DNA from: Streptomyces cellulosae
GTDB taxonomy: Bacteria; Actinomycetota; Actinomycetes; Streptomycetales; Streptomycetaceae
Reading direction: 5' to 3'
Assembly (NCBI RefSeq): GCF_000721105.1
Contig: NZ_JOEV01000027.1
Coordinates: 1-64,000, forward strand
Length of the DNA stretch: 64,000 bases
Shown here: piece by piece, positions 35,455 to 43,598 of the stretch
How the letters are laid out: every line of letters starts with the position of its first letter
Numbering within the stretch: the first letter of the stretch is position 1
The notes under the pieces: model-generated
The model's database searches: none
What the model was told of the DNA's origin: nothing
Seen by the model: the letters and a program-made list of their open reading frames with translations, nothing else
Translations under genes and position numbers: made by a program

Positions 35455-36091
35455 CTGGACGCTGGCCGACCAGACCTGGGTCGAGGACTACGACGGCTCG
35501 GCAGCGCTGCTGCGCCAGCACGCCGCCCGCGCCGGAGTCACCGCCCACATCGACCTCTCCGCAGCCGAGGCCGACGTCGTTGACGGCGGCAGTCCACACG
35601 TCGCGGTCGAACCACTTGGCGATGTCCGGCTGCACCCTCGGTGATGGTGCGCATCCGGGCCTCCCAGTCGTGTCCGGCCGGGCCGCGGCTGCCGTCGCAG
35701 CCGGTGCAGCCGTCCTCGCCGTGGATGTGGTTGGCCATCCAGGCGTTGACCGCCTGGCATGGTCCACTTCCAGGGGCAGCGTTTGTCGACCGGTTCCGGA
35801 GCCAGTTGTTGATCAGCGGGCTCATGTATGTCGAGCGGAAGTGACGGCATTGTCGAACGCGGGACAGTCAGCCGTCCATCAGGGGGCTGTCAGACGGCGC
35901 AACTGTGGTCAGCCGTGACATCACGCTGTGTAAGCCCTACCTCGGGCGTAGAAGGTGCTCAACCCGATAGGCGTATGGAGCTCGTTCTAGCAGTTGACGC
36001 CGCGGGCCCCGGGCGCGGGGTGACCGCCGCGTGGTGGTGTCGTTGACCACGGCATCGCGTGCAAGCACATCCGATCCTCGCGGATACGCGA
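35455..36091. other. Decayed region with an unassigned plus-strand fragment
   Basis: Bases 35452-35643 (plus) encode VHIWTLADQTWVEDYDGSAA then LLRQHAARAGVTAHIDLSAA, which looks protein-like but has no start and ends in a stop soon after. The following bases carry only short frames. It is probably a mosaic of gene ends. Confidence 0.35.
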
Positions 36092-36122
36092 GCGAGCCCG
36101 GACCACCTCGGTCCGGGCTCGC
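36092..36122 (-). terminator. Strong hairpin behind a truncated gene end
   Basis: GCGAGCCCGGACC / GGTCCGGGCTCGC forms a perfect 13-bp stem with a five-base loop. It lies 22 bp past a stop (36144-36146, minus strand) that closes a fragment ending AGILEEVRFTDIEHLEFDL, so it once terminated a real gene. Confidence 0.7.
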
Positions 36123-36143
36123 GGGCTGTTCGGGGCGCGACTG

Positions 36144-36248
36144 CTACAGGTCGAACTCGAGGTGTTCGATGTCCGTGAACCGGACCTCTTCCAGGATGCC
36201 GGCGCGGCGGCAGCCGTCCTGGAGTACACCTCCAGACCGGCAGCAGTC
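36144..36248 (-). pseudogene. 35-codon 3' end of an unidentified gene
   Basis: Between an in-frame stop at 36249-36251 and TAG at 36144 the minus strand reads CRRAGILEEVRFTDIEHLEF plus DL, strongly protein-like, and is followed by a terminator. There is no start codon, and the histidine phosphatase gene begins just beyond it on the other strand. It appears to be the surviving tail of a lost gene; the family is not identified. Confidence 0.35.
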
Positions 36249-36262
36249 CTACCCTGGGGCTC

Positions 36263-36862
36263 ATGGGTGATCTCTTCCTCGTCCGGCACGGGGAGACCGA
36301 GTGGTCGCGGTCGGGCCGCCACACGGGCCGGACGGACGTCCCGCTGACCGAGCACGGCCGCGCCGAGGCGCGGCGCCTGGTGCCGCTGATCCGCTCGCAC
36401 CGGATCGGGGCCGCGTTCGTCAGCCCCTTGCGGCGGGCGCGGGAGACGGCGGAGCTGCTCGGGCTGCCGCAGGCCCGGGTCGACGCGGATCTGCGGGAAT
36501 GGGACTACGGAGGGTACGAGGGCGTCACGACCGTCGACATCCAGCGGACCCGGCCGGGGTGGTTCCTGTTCACGGACGGGGTGGCGCCGGGGCCGCCGGA
36601 GCATCCCGGGGAGACGCCGGAACAGGTCGGGGAACGGGCCGACCGGGTGCTGGCCGAGGTGGACGCCGCCTTCGCCGCCACGGAGGGGTGTGTGGTCCTG
36701 GTAGCGCACGGCCATTTCCTGCGCGTCCTCACGGCCAGACGCCTCGGGCTGCCGCCCTCGCACGGGGCACTGTTCCAGCTGGCGACGGGGACGGTGTGCC
36801 GGCTGGGCACGGAGCACGGGCGGCCGGTGATCGCCGGGTGGAATGTCAGACCCCCGTCGTAA
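36263..36862 (+). CDS. Histidine phosphatase family protein
   Basis: A 199-residue branch of the phosphoglycerate-mutase superfamily. The catalytic motif LVRHGETEW (phospho-His at residue 9) is N-terminal, followed by SPLRRARETAELLG, the acidic DLREWDYGGYEG, and the second His in VLVAHGHFLRVLTARRLGL. The length fits a phosphatase, not a true mutase. The start is the ATG at 36263. The substrate is unknown; related actinobacterial proteins include acid phosphatases of broad specificity. Confidence 0.92.
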   Translation: MGDLFLVRHGETEWSRSGRHTGRTDVPLTEHGRAEARRLVPLIRSHRIGAAFVSPLRRARETAELLGLPQARVDADLREWDYGGYEGVTTVDIQRTRPGWFLFTDGVAPGPPEHPGETPEQVGERADRVLAEVDAAFAATEGCVVLVAHGHFLRVLTARRLGLPPSHGALFQLATGTVCRLGTEHGRPVIAGWNVRPPS

Positions 36863-36912
36863 CCTCGGGCGTGGGTGGGACCGGTGAGCCGACGCCCAGG
36901 GAGGAGCACGCC

Positions 36913-37557
36913 GTGACACGACCGCCGACCGCCGCGCAACGGCGTGTCATCGACTCCGCCGATCCCGTCACCGGGCGGCTGAAGGGTACGCAGACACAGC
37001 TCGCGGCGCTGGTCAGGCGGGGGCTCGCCTTCCGGCATCCGCGACCGCCGCACGACCACTTCCTGACCCCGGCCGGGCACCGGATACGCGAGGCGCCCCC
37101 GCAGGCCCCCGCTGTCGCTGTCGCGACGCCCCCTGCGCCCGGCGTCTTCACCGCCCGCATCGGCGGGGAGGAGAATGCCTCCGAAGCTGCCCGGGCGCCC
37201 GGTCCGTCCCGGACCCGCGAGGTGCACAGCGCCTGGCAGGGCCTGCTGGAGCTGCGCCGGATGACGGACCCGCACGGCGCCACGGACCGGCCCTGCGCCT
37301 GGGAGCGCACGCATCTCGTGCAGGCCGCCGCACTCGCCCTGGAGGCCGCCGGGCACCCGCCGGCCGGGCGGGACGGCACGGACGGTTACCGGGTGCGCGC
37401 CACCCCGCAGCCGGAGGCCGTCGCCGTGCACGCGCCGGACACCGAGCTGCTGCGGGCCTGCGCGGCCACGCTGGAGCGGGCGGGCTGGCAGGCCGGCGAG
37501 CACACGGAGCCGCGGACGAGGGCCCGTTATCTGCTGGCGTCCCCGCGCCGGACGTGA
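36913..37557 (+). CDS. Hypothetical protein
   Basis: A 214-residue protein starting at GTG 36913 with GGGAGGAG eight bases upstream. The N-terminal part (TRPPTAAQRRVIDSADPVTG, then LKGTQTQLAALVRRGLAFRH) resembles a small winged-helix-like segment. A Pro/Ala linker follows, then RTREVHSAWQGLLELRRMTD. No known catalytic motif. It lies 50 bp downstream of the histidine phosphatase and may be cotranscribed. Confidence 0.75.
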   Translation: MTRPPTAAQRRVIDSADPVTGRLKGTQTQLAALVRRGLAFRHPRPPHDHFLTPAGHRIREAPPQAPAVAVATPPAPGVFTARIGGEENASEAARAPGPSRTREVHSAWQGLLELRRMTDPHGATDRPCAWERTHLVQAAALALEAAGHPPAGRDGTDGYRVRATPQPEAVAVHAPDTELLRACAATLERAGWQAGEHTEPRTRARYLLASPRRT

Positions 37558-37609
37558 TGAGCATGCCAAGATCAGTCGATCAGAACGTCCACGACGACAA
37601 GGGGAAGCC

Positions 37610-38032
37610 GTGACCGAACCGTTTGCCGTCCCGGTGACCGTCCGTGGGTACGAGACGGACGTGCAGGGACATCTCAACCAGAGCGTCTACCTCAACTACG
37701 CGGAGCACGCCCGCTGGTCACTGCTGAAGGCGGCCGGCATCAGCCAGTCCGGCCTCATCGGCCGGGGAGTGGGCCCGGTCGCCCTGGAGACCACCCTCCG
37801 CTACCGGCGAGAGCTCCTGGCCGGCGACGAGGTCGAGGTGACCTGCGCATTCGCCTGGGGTGAGGGAAAGACGTTCCGTATCGAGCAGACGATCCGCAAG
37901 ACCGACGGCACGGTCGCGGCCGAGATCACGGCCGTCGGCGGACTGATGGACCTCAAGGAACGGAGGCTGGTGGCGGATCCGCGGGAGCACTTCAAGGAAC
38001 TGGCGGCGGATCCGGGGTTGTTCGGTCTGTAG
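37610..38032 (+). CDS. Hotdog-fold (4HBT) acyl-CoA thioesterase
   Basis: A 140-residue protein with the catalytic hotdog signature TDVQGHLNQSVYLNYAEHAR near residue 14 (Asp in GYETDVQGHLN), the beta-strand pattern ETTLRYRRELLAGDEVEVT, and AVGGLMDLKERRLV. The start is a GTG at 37610 with GGGGAAG upstream. It should hydrolyse acyl-CoA thioesters in the cytoplasm; the acyl chain is not predictable. Confidence 0.9.
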   Translation: MTEPFAVPVTVRGYETDVQGHLNQSVYLNYAEHARWSLLKAAGISQSGLIGRGVGPVALETTLRYRRELLAGDEVEVTCAFAWGEGKTFRIEQTIRKTDGTVAAEITAVGGLMDLKERRLVADPREHFKELAADPGLFGL

Positions 38033-38290
38033 GGCGTCGCCGGGAGCCGGCGGCGCTGTCGGTACTGGCGGCCCACCGACCTGAGGGCTGTCGGCCGGGG
38101 TGCGCAGTCGGTGTCGGCCACAGCGGGGGTTGTCAGGCGGCGTGCCGGGTGGCGACGCCGATCGCGGTGGCGGCCTGACACCGGCGGCGGCGGTGCTGCG
38201 GCCGAAGGCCGGGTGCGCGCGGCTGACGCCGGGCGGCCCGGAGCGGCGGCGGGGTCCGGCGGGGTCCTCTCCCACCGCCGCTTGCGCCTG

Positions 38291-39145
38291 TCAGGCTCCG
38301 GCGAACACGCTCCGGTGGTCCTCGGCCCACTCCCGGTACGTTCGCGCCGGCCGCCCCAACGCCTCCCGTACGTCATCGGTGACCAGGGAGTTGCCGCCCT
38401 CACGGGCGAACAGCAGGCCGCCCAGGACGCTCTCCACGGCTGCCTCGTCCATTCCCGACGCCGCCAGCTGGGCGCGGATCTGGTCCGGCGAGAGGTCTGA
38501 AGTCCCCACCGGGTGTCCGACCACGGCGGCGACCGCGGCGGCCTGGTCGGCGACGGTGATCGCCTCGGGCCCGGTCAGTGTGTACGTCCGCCCGGAGTGC
38601 CGGGAGTCGGTCAGCGCCGCGACGGCCGTCTCGGACACGTCACGCGGGTCGACGACCCCCTGCCGGCCGTCCCCGGTCATGTTGGGCACGGGGCGGCCCG
38701 CACGCAACGCCTCCGCCCAGCCGAGGGTGTTCGACGCGAAGGACGAGGGCCGCAGGATCGTCCACTCGGACCCGCCGGCCCGCAGGGCCTCCTCCCCCGG
38801 AAGATGCCAGGTGCCGAAGGGGCCGTAGGCCGGGTCGCCGGTACCGACGGAGGAGAGCTTCACGATCCTGGCGACGCCCGCTGCCCGCGCCGCCGTGACC
38901 AGCCGGGCGTCCCGCCCGCCGTCGGCCGGTCCGAGTACGGCCACCAGGAACACGGCCGTCGCCCCGGCCAGCGCCGCCTCCACCGACTCCGCGTCGAGGA
39001 AGTCCCCCCGCACCACCTCCACCCCCTCGGGCACCCGGGCCTTCGCCGGGTCCCGGGTCATGGCGCGCACCTTCTCGCCGCGCGCCGCGAGCTGTCGTAC
39101 CACTTCACTGCCGATGGTGCCCGTGGCACCGGTCACTAGGATCAT
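38291..39145 (-). CDS. NmrA-like atypical SDR / NAD(P)-binding protein
   Basis: A 284-residue protein with the NAD(P) motif VTGATGTIGSEVVRQLAARG from residue 4, AMTRDPAKA, VFLVAVLGPADGG, VKLSSVGTGD and ILRPSSFASN. The C-terminal domain has the NmrA-like TYTLTGPEAITVADQAAAVA. No YxxxK pair is present at the usual place, so it may be a redox sensor or a quinone-type reductase. The start is the ATG at 39145. It is divergent from the AraC regulator (about 95 bp), which may control it. Confidence 0.88.
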   Translation of the reverse strand: MILVTGATGTIGSEVVRQLAARGEKVRAMTRDPAKARVPEGVEVVRGDFLDAESVEAALAGATAVFLVAVLGPADGGRDARLVTAARAAGVARIVKLSSVGTGDPAYGPFGTWHLPGEEALRAGGSEWTILRPSSFASNTLGWAEALRAGRPVPNMTGDGRQGVVDPRDVSETAVAALTDSRHSGRTYTLTGPEAITVADQAAAVAAVVGHPVGTSDLSPDQIRAQLAASGMDEAAVESVLGGLLFAREGGNSLVTDDVREALGRPARTYREWAEDHRSVFAGA

Positions 39146-39241
39146 GGCCTCCACGCTGGCGGGCGGATGCGCCCGGACGCTAGGAGATTCCGGCACGGTT
39201 GCGGCACCCCCGTGAGCGGGGCGCGCGCCTACCGTAGGAGG

Positions 39242-40447
39242 GTGACCGATGCCCTCGCCGAGCGCGCCCTGACCGTCCCCACCGCCCTGCGTCCCTGGAT
39301 CACCGGTATCGAGTCGGTGGGCGTCGGGGAGGAACTGCCGGCGTTCTTCGCCCAGGTACCGGACACGGCGACGAAGTTGGTGGTGCGGGTCGAGGCGGGC
39401 GGCCGTCGCGACGCGCTGATCATCGGTCCGCGCACCCGTGCCTCGTACCACGCGGACGCGGACCGGCGGGCGGTGTCCTGCGTCCAGGTGAGCCTGGGCC
39501 CGGGTACGGTACGTCCCCTGCTCGGCGCCGCGGCGGTCGACCTCGTGGGGCGGGCTGTGCCGCTGGGCGAGTTGCCGGCCGGGACGGCACGCCGACTCTC
39601 CAGGGAACTGGCCGAGTTGCCTCCGGGGGAGATGCTCGCGTACTTGGCCGACCTGCTCCCCGACCCGTCGGCCGCCGACCGCTCGCGCACCCGGTTGTTG
39701 TGGGCCACCGTCGACGCCCTGTCGACGCGGTCGGGTCACGCCCCCGCGCAGGTCAAGGAGGTCGCCCGCGAACTCGCCGTCAGCGAGCGGCAGTTACGCA
39801 ACCTGTTCACGGAGGGCGTGGGCCTCTCCCCCAAGCACTACGCCCGTATCGACCGCGTACGCCATCTCCTGACCGAGGCGCCGCGGACCGACTGGGCCGA
39901 ACTGGCAGCCGCCACCGGCTACTACGACCAGTCCCACATGACGGCCGACTTCCGCACCCTGATGGGCGTCCCGCCCCGGTCCTACTTCACCGGCCGGCTC
40001 CCGGACGCCCAGCCCTGTCGGGCGTTCCGCCGGGCGCGACGCCCGGCGTTCGGTGGACAGCGGTGGCCGTGTCCGGGGGGCGGGTACGTCCAACTGGTCA
40101 GCTCTGGGCGGCGATCCGCGCCAGTCGCTGTGCCTCCTCGCGGGTGGAGCGGGCGATCTCGTCCTCGTCGGCGGTCAGCAGCCGGTTGTTCTCGACGATC
40201 TGCCTGCCGTTCACGAACGACGCCGTCACCGGGGCCGCCGCACCGAGGACCAGCGCGGTCACCGGGTCGGCGATGGAGGCGTGGGCGAGGGTGTCCAGCC
40301 TCCAGAGCACCAGGTCGGCCAGCTTGCCGGGCTCCAGGGAACCGATCTCCGCGCTGCGGCCCAGGACTTGGGCGCCGCCGTAGGTGCCGAGGCGCAGGGC
40401 CTGGCGGGCGTTCAGGGCCGCCTCGCGATGGGCGCCGAGACGGTTGA
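39242..40447 (+). CDS. AraC-family regulator with an extended, antisense-overlapping C-terminus
   Basis: A DUF6597-like N-terminal domain (residues 1-165) precedes an AraC HTH domain (about 170-260) containing ELAVSERQLRNLFTEGVGLS and DQSHMTADFRTLMGVPPRSY. Proteins of this type normally end soon after RSYFTGR. Here no stop occurs until 40447, adding about 140 Arg/Pro/Ala-rich residues that are read from the strand opposite the amidohydrolase gene. Codon 185 (39794-39796) is TTA. The start is the GTG at 39242, close to GGAG; it could be a leaderless transcript. Real function is assigned only to the first 260 residues. Confidence 0.85.
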   Translation: MTDALAERALTVPTALRPWITGIESVGVGEELPAFFAQVPDTATKLVVRVEAGGRRDALIIGPRTRASYHADADRRAVSCVQVSLGPGTVRPLLGAAAVDLVGRAVPLGELPAGTARRLSRELAELPPGEMLAYLADLLPDPSAADRSRTRLLWATVDALSTRSGHAPAQVKEVARELAVSERQLRNLFTEGVGLSPKHYARIDRVRHLLTEAPRTDWAELAAATGYYDQSHMTADFRTLMGVPPRSYFTGRLPDAQPCRAFRRARRPAFGGQRWPCPGGGYVQLVSSGRRSAPVAVPPRGWSGRSRPRRRSAAGCSRRSACRSRTTPSPGPPHRGPARSPGRRWRRGRGCPASRAPGRPACRAPGNRSPRCGPGLGRRRRCRGAGPGGRSGPPRDGRRDG

Positions 40448-41471
40448 CGAGGAGGGCGTTGCGCAGTTCCGTGTGGAGTTCGCCGGACTCGTTGGAGGCG
40501 GTGCCGTCGACGCCGAGGCCGACGGGGACGCCGGCCGCGAGCATGTCCGGGACCCGTGCGATGCCGGCGGCCAGGCGGGCGTTGGACGACGGGCAGTGGG
40601 CGACGCCCGTCCTCGTCCGGGCGAAGGAGTCGATGTCGGAGTCGTTCATGTGGACGCAGTGCGCCATCCACACGTCCTCGCCGAGCCAGCCGGTGGACTC
40701 GAAGTAGTCGGTCGGGCCCATGCCGAACAGTTCCTTGCAGAACTGCTCCTCCTCGACCGTCTCCGAGCCGTGGGTGTGCAGCCGCACGCCGAGGCGACGG
40801 GCCAACTCGGCACCCTCACGCATGAGTTCGGTGGAGACGGAGAAGGGCGAGCAGGGGGCGACGGCGACCTGGGTCATCGCGCCGAAGGAGGCGTCGTGGT
40901 GCTGCCCGACGGTCTCCTCGGTGGCGGCGAGGGCGCCCTGAAGGGTCTCCACGGCGAAGTCCGGCGGCAGTCCGCCGTCCTTCTCGCTGCGGTCCATGGA
41001 GCCGCGGGCGAGGGTGAAGCGGACGCCCATCTCACGGGCGGCGCCGATGATCGCGCCGGACAGGTCGCCGGAGCCCTGCGGGTAGACGTAGTGGTGGTCC
41101 ATGGCGGTGGTGACGCCGCCGCGCGCCATCATCGCGAGCGAGCCCTGGGCGGCCGCGCGGACCATCTGCTCGTCGATGCGCGCCCAGGTCGGGTACAGCG
41201 CGACCAGCCAGTCGAACAGGTTGTGGTCGGTGGCCAGGCCCCGGGTGATCCACTGGTAGAAGTGGTGGTGGGTGTTGACCAGGCCGGGCGTCACGAGGTG
41301 CCCGGTGGCGTCGATACGGCGTACGACGTTCTCCAGGCCCTCGGGGGCCCGGCCTTCGCCGACCGACTCGATGCGGTGGTCGGCGATGACGACGTGTCCG
41401 GAGGCGTACTCGGTGTCGTCGGCGTCCACGGTCGCGATCGAACAGTTCTCGATGACGATGCGCTGTGCCAT
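40098..41471 (-). CDS. 8-oxoguanine deaminase (amidohydrolase superfamily)
   Basis: A 457-residue metal-dependent deaminase converting 8-oxoguanine to urate. Metal ligands appear in NTHHHFYQW (about residue 67), HTHGSETVEEEQF, AHCVHMND and VDGTASNESG (Asp). GVAHCPSSNARLAAGIARVP is typical of the guanine/8-oxoguanine deaminase group. The start ATG at 41471 has AGAGGACG. It is the last gene of the purine operon, after uricase, which fits urate as product. Distinguishing it from a related hydroxydechloroatrazine-type deaminase rests on this context. Confidence 0.9.
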   Translation of the reverse strand: MAQRIVIENCSIATVDADDTEYASGHVVIADHRIESVGEGRAPEGLENVVRRIDATGHLVTPGLVNTHHHFYQWITRGLATDHNLFDWLVALYPTWARIDEQMVRAAAQGSLAMMARGGVTTAMDHHYVYPQGSGDLSGAIIGAAREMGVRFTLARGSMDRSEKDGGLPPDFAVETLQGALAATEETVGQHHDASFGAMTQVAVAPCSPFSVSTELMREGAELARRLGVRLHTHGSETVEEEQFCKELFGMGPTDYFESTGWLGEDVWMAHCVHMNDSDIDSFARTRTGVAHCPSSNARLAAGIARVPDMLAAGVPVGLGVDGTASNESGELHTELRNALLVNRLGAHREAALNARQALRLGTYGGAQVLGRSAEIGSLEPGKLADLVLWRLDTLAHASIADPVTALVLGAAAPVTASFVNGRQIVENNRLLTADEDEIARSTREEAQRLARIAAQS

Positions 41472-41490
41472 CGTTCGTCCTCTGCTCTCA

Positions 41491-41553
41491 ATGAGTTCGA
41501 TGAGTTCGATGAGTCCGGTGTATCCGGTGGGTCCGGCGTGTCCGGCGTGCTCG
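41491..41553. repeat. Seven 9-bp tandem repeats between uricase and deaminase genes
   Basis: Units move gradually from atgagttcg to gtgtatccg and gcgtgtccg, giving a period of 9 bp from 41491 to 41553. The array is intergenic, just after the deaminase ribosome-binding site upstream side, so changes in copy number would alter the spacing between the genes but not any protein. Confidence 0.7.
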
Positions 41554-41576
41554 ATAGGTCGGTGTCCGTGTCCGCG

Positions 41577-42506
41577 TCAGAGGTTGGTGAGATCCACCGG
41601 GATCCGCGCCTCGCGGCCGTCCCGCAGGACGGTGGCCTCGATCAGGCCGTAGGGACGGTCGGCGGCGAAGTACACCGCGCCGTCGGCGGTGTCGTTCTTC
41701 AGGCCGAACGGTTCGAGGTCGACGAGGAAGTGGTGCTTGTTCGGCAGTGAGAAGCGGACCTCGTCGAGTTCGCCGCGGTGGTCGATGATGCGGGCGCCCA
41801 TCGCGTACAGCGTCTGCTGCAGCGAGAGCGAGTACGTCTCGGCGAAGGCCTGGAGCAGGTGCCGCTTCGTCTGCGCGTAGGACTCCTCCCAGTCCGGCAT
41901 CGGCTCGGCGTCGTCGCTCCAGCCGAACCGCCAGCGACCGGAGACCTCGGTGGCCAGGATCCGGTCGTGGGCCTCCTTCAGTGTCGTGTACTTGTCCTTG
42001 GCGTAGCCCCAGAACTCCGAGTCCGTCGAGTTCATCACGACGAGGTCCTTGAGCCCGGAGACGACCTCCCAGGTCGCGCCGTCGTACGTGATCTGGGTCA
42101 GCCGGGTCTCCTGGCCCTGCCGTACGAACGAGTGCGCGCCCTTCCCGGAGTGCTCGATCCGCTCCCAGGCGTACTCCTCGATACGGATCCGGGCCCGGTG
42201 GATCGGCTCCTGACTCGTCACGAAGTGCCGGGCGAGGTGGATGCCGAACTGCTCGGCGGACTCGATGCCGTGCTCCTTGGCGAACGCGTACACCGTGTTC
42301 TTGGTGGTGTCGGTCGGCAGCACGTTGGCGTTCGAGCCGGAGTAGTGGACCTCGTCCATGTCGCCGCTCAGCGACACGGACACGTTCAGGTCCTTGATGT
42401 GGTGGGTGGCGCCGTCCCGCGTGATCTTGACGACGCGGTTCTCGGCCTTGCCGTACTGGTTCTGTCCCAGGATCACCGGGCGGCCAGGGCGGGAATTGTC
42501 TGCCAT
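41577..42506 (-). CDS. uox: Urate oxidase (uricase)
   Basis: A 309-residue cofactor-free oxidase that converts urate, oxygen and water to 5-hydroxyisourate. The two T-fold halves are visible: LGQNQYGKAENRVVKITRDG (with the proton-relay Lys), LPTDTTKNTVYAFAKEHGIE (relay Thr-Thr), FVTSQEPIHRARIRIEEYAW in the first, and DLVVMNSTDSEFWGYAKDKY and LPNKHHFLVDLEPFGLKND in the second. The ATG at 42506 has GGGAG. It follows the HIU hydrolase gene by six bases, placing two sequential steps in one operon. Confidence 0.97.
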   Translation of the reverse strand: MADNSRPGRPVILGQNQYGKAENRVVKITRDGATHHIKDLNVSVSLSGDMDEVHYSGSNANVLPTDTTKNTVYAFAKEHGIESAEQFGIHLARHFVTSQEPIHRARIRIEEYAWERIEHSGKGAHSFVRQGQETRLTQITYDGATWEVVSGLKDLVVMNSTDSEFWGYAKDKYTTLKEAHDRILATEVSGRWRFGWSDDAEPMPDWEESYAQTKRHLLQAFAETYSLSLQQTLYAMGARIIDHRGELDEVRFSLPNKHHFLVDLEPFGLKNDTADGAVYFAADRPYGLIEATVLRDGREARIPVDLTNL

Positions 42507-42512
42507 CTCTAG

Positions 42513-42959
42513 CTAGCTCCCTCGGTATACGGAGTAGCCGAACGGGTTGAGCAGCAGCGGTACGTGGTAGTGCTCGCCCGGCACGACGGCGAACGTGATC
42601 GCCACCTCCGGGAAGAACACCGGGCCGCTGTCCCGATTCGCGGGGGCGCCCTGCTGCGGATCGGCTTGCTTCTTGTTCGAACTCTCGGAACGCCCAGGAT
42701 TCTCGGAACGCCCAGAACTCTCGGAGCGCTCGAAATACGCCTCGACCGCGAAGTCGAGCCGTACGTGGGTCGTCCCCTCCGGCGGTGCCGGCAGGTCCTT
42801 GCACCGGCCGTCCGCGTCGGTCGTGGATCCGCCGAGCGTCTGCCAGTCCGCTGCCCGGCCGCTGCGGGCGGAGAGCTGGACGGCGACGCCCGCGGCGGGA
42901 CGGCCGACGGAGGTGTCCAGGATGTGCGTGGACACGGAGGCGGTGGTGCTGGTGGTCAT
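42513..42959 (-). CDS. uraH: 5-hydroxyisourate hydrolase with a repeat insertion
   Basis: A 148-residue transthyretin-like hydrolase converting 5-hydroxyisourate to OHCU. Catalytic motifs are present: STHILDTSVGRPAAGV (His12), VRLDFAVEAYF (about residue 67), EHYHVPLLLNPFGYSVY and the C-terminal YRGS signature. Typical enzymes are 105-120 residues. The extra 20 or so residues are ERSESSGRSENPGRSESS (about 77-94), encoded by three 18-bp repeats, in the loop before the NKKQADPQQ segment. All signature residues flank the insertion, so activity is likely retained. Confidence 0.92.
   Translation of the reverse strand: MTTSTTASVSTHILDTSVGRPAAGVAVQLSARSGRAADWQTLGGSTTDADGRCKDLPAPPEGTTHVRLDFAVEAYFERSESSGRSENPGRSESSNKKQADPQQGAPANRDSGPVFFPEVAITFAVVPGEHYHVPLLLNPFGYSVYRGS
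42680..42733. repeat. Three 18-bp tandem repeats within uraH
   Basis: Units at 42680, 42698 and 42716 share the core ctcggaacgcccag or close variants. Being a multiple of three they keep frame and lengthen the enzyme's loop. It is a likely variable-number site between strains. Confidence 0.85.
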
Positions 42960-42961
42960 TC

Positions 42962-43474
42962 TCAGGCGTCCTCTTCGACGAGTCGGGCCAGCCGGATACG
43001 GTTGATCTTGCCCAGCTCGACGCGGACGATCTCCCGCTCCCGCTCCGGCGAGTTCCCGATCCGCTCCCTGACCGCGTCGCGCATCTGCTCACCGGTCAGG
43101 CCGGTGGCGCAGATCAGGAAGACGTGTCCGAACCTGTCCTCGTAGACCATGCTCATGTACCGCATCTCCGCCCTGACCTTCTCGGACGCGCCGGCCATTC
43201 CGCTCTGTTCGCGCGCCGAGGTCGGGTCGCCGGGCTTGGGGCGGCCGATCGGCGGGTGCCCGGCCATCGCCTGAGCGAGGTCCTCGGCGGTCAGCTCGGC
43301 CATCGCGGCGTCGCCGGCGGCGTAGAGCTCGTCGAAGGTGGTGTAGGGGCGGGCGGCGAGCAGCCGGTTCGCCCAGGCGGTGGAGGCGCACACCTCCTGG
43401 AGTGCGGCGAGGGCCGCGTGTTCCTCCAGGTCGTTGAACCGGGCCAGGCCCGGGGGCGTGGAAGTCGACGTCAC
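42962..43474 (-). CDS. uraD: OHCU decarboxylase
   Basis: A 170-residue helical enzyme that decarboxylates 2-oxo-4-hydroxy-4-carboxy-5-ureidoimidazoline to (S)-allantoin. The catalytic His-Pro pair is in AMAGHPPIGRP (about residue 73). The conserved SAREQSGM and DRFGHVFLICATGLTGEQM segments follow. The start is GTG 43474 with GGAGG five bases upstream. It heads the uraD-uraH-uox operon. Two operator-like inverted repeats sit 75-107 bp upstream, of the same type as those before allB. Confidence 0.95.
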   Translation of the reverse strand: MTSTSTPPGLARFNDLEEHAALAALQEVCASTAWANRLLAARPYTTFDELYAAGDAAMAELTAEDLAQAMAGHPPIGRPKPGDPTSAREQSGMAGASEKVRAEMRYMSMVYEDRFGHVFLICATGLTGEQMRDAVRERIGNSPEREREIVRVELGKINRIRLARLVEEDA

Positions 43475-43548
43475 GGGAGCCTCCGTGGCCGCGAACGGCC
43501 GTCGTACTGATCGGGCTGCCGCCAGCTAACGCCCTTCCGGAGGCGTCG

Positions 43549-43581
43549 TCAACAGTTTGTTGAAAATTCCGGGTTACGAAA
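43549..43581. promoter_or_regulatory. Paired inverted repeats before uraD (candidate AllR operators)
   Basis: TCAAC-agttt-GTTGA (43549-43563) is perfect and matches the allB repeat TCAAC-N5-GTTGA. Next to it is TTCCG-ggtta-CGAAA (43567-43581), one mismatch from TTCCG-N5-CGGAA. Centres are 18 bp apart. On the uraD strand TTGACG begins at the inner edge, 17 bp before TTAGCT, a possible promoter. Confidence 0.65.
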
Positions 43582-43598
43582 GCCCGCCGGCTCCGCGA

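Noticed and set aside
38033..38290. Frames between the thioesterase and NmrA genes
   Set aside because: Arg/Pro-rich on both strands, no start site; it is an ordinary convergent gap.
41577..43092. Long minus frame containing WAFRE-type repeats across uricase and HIU hydrolase genes
   Set aside because: It is an off-frame reading of uraH and uox with their repeats; the in-frame genes are well supported.
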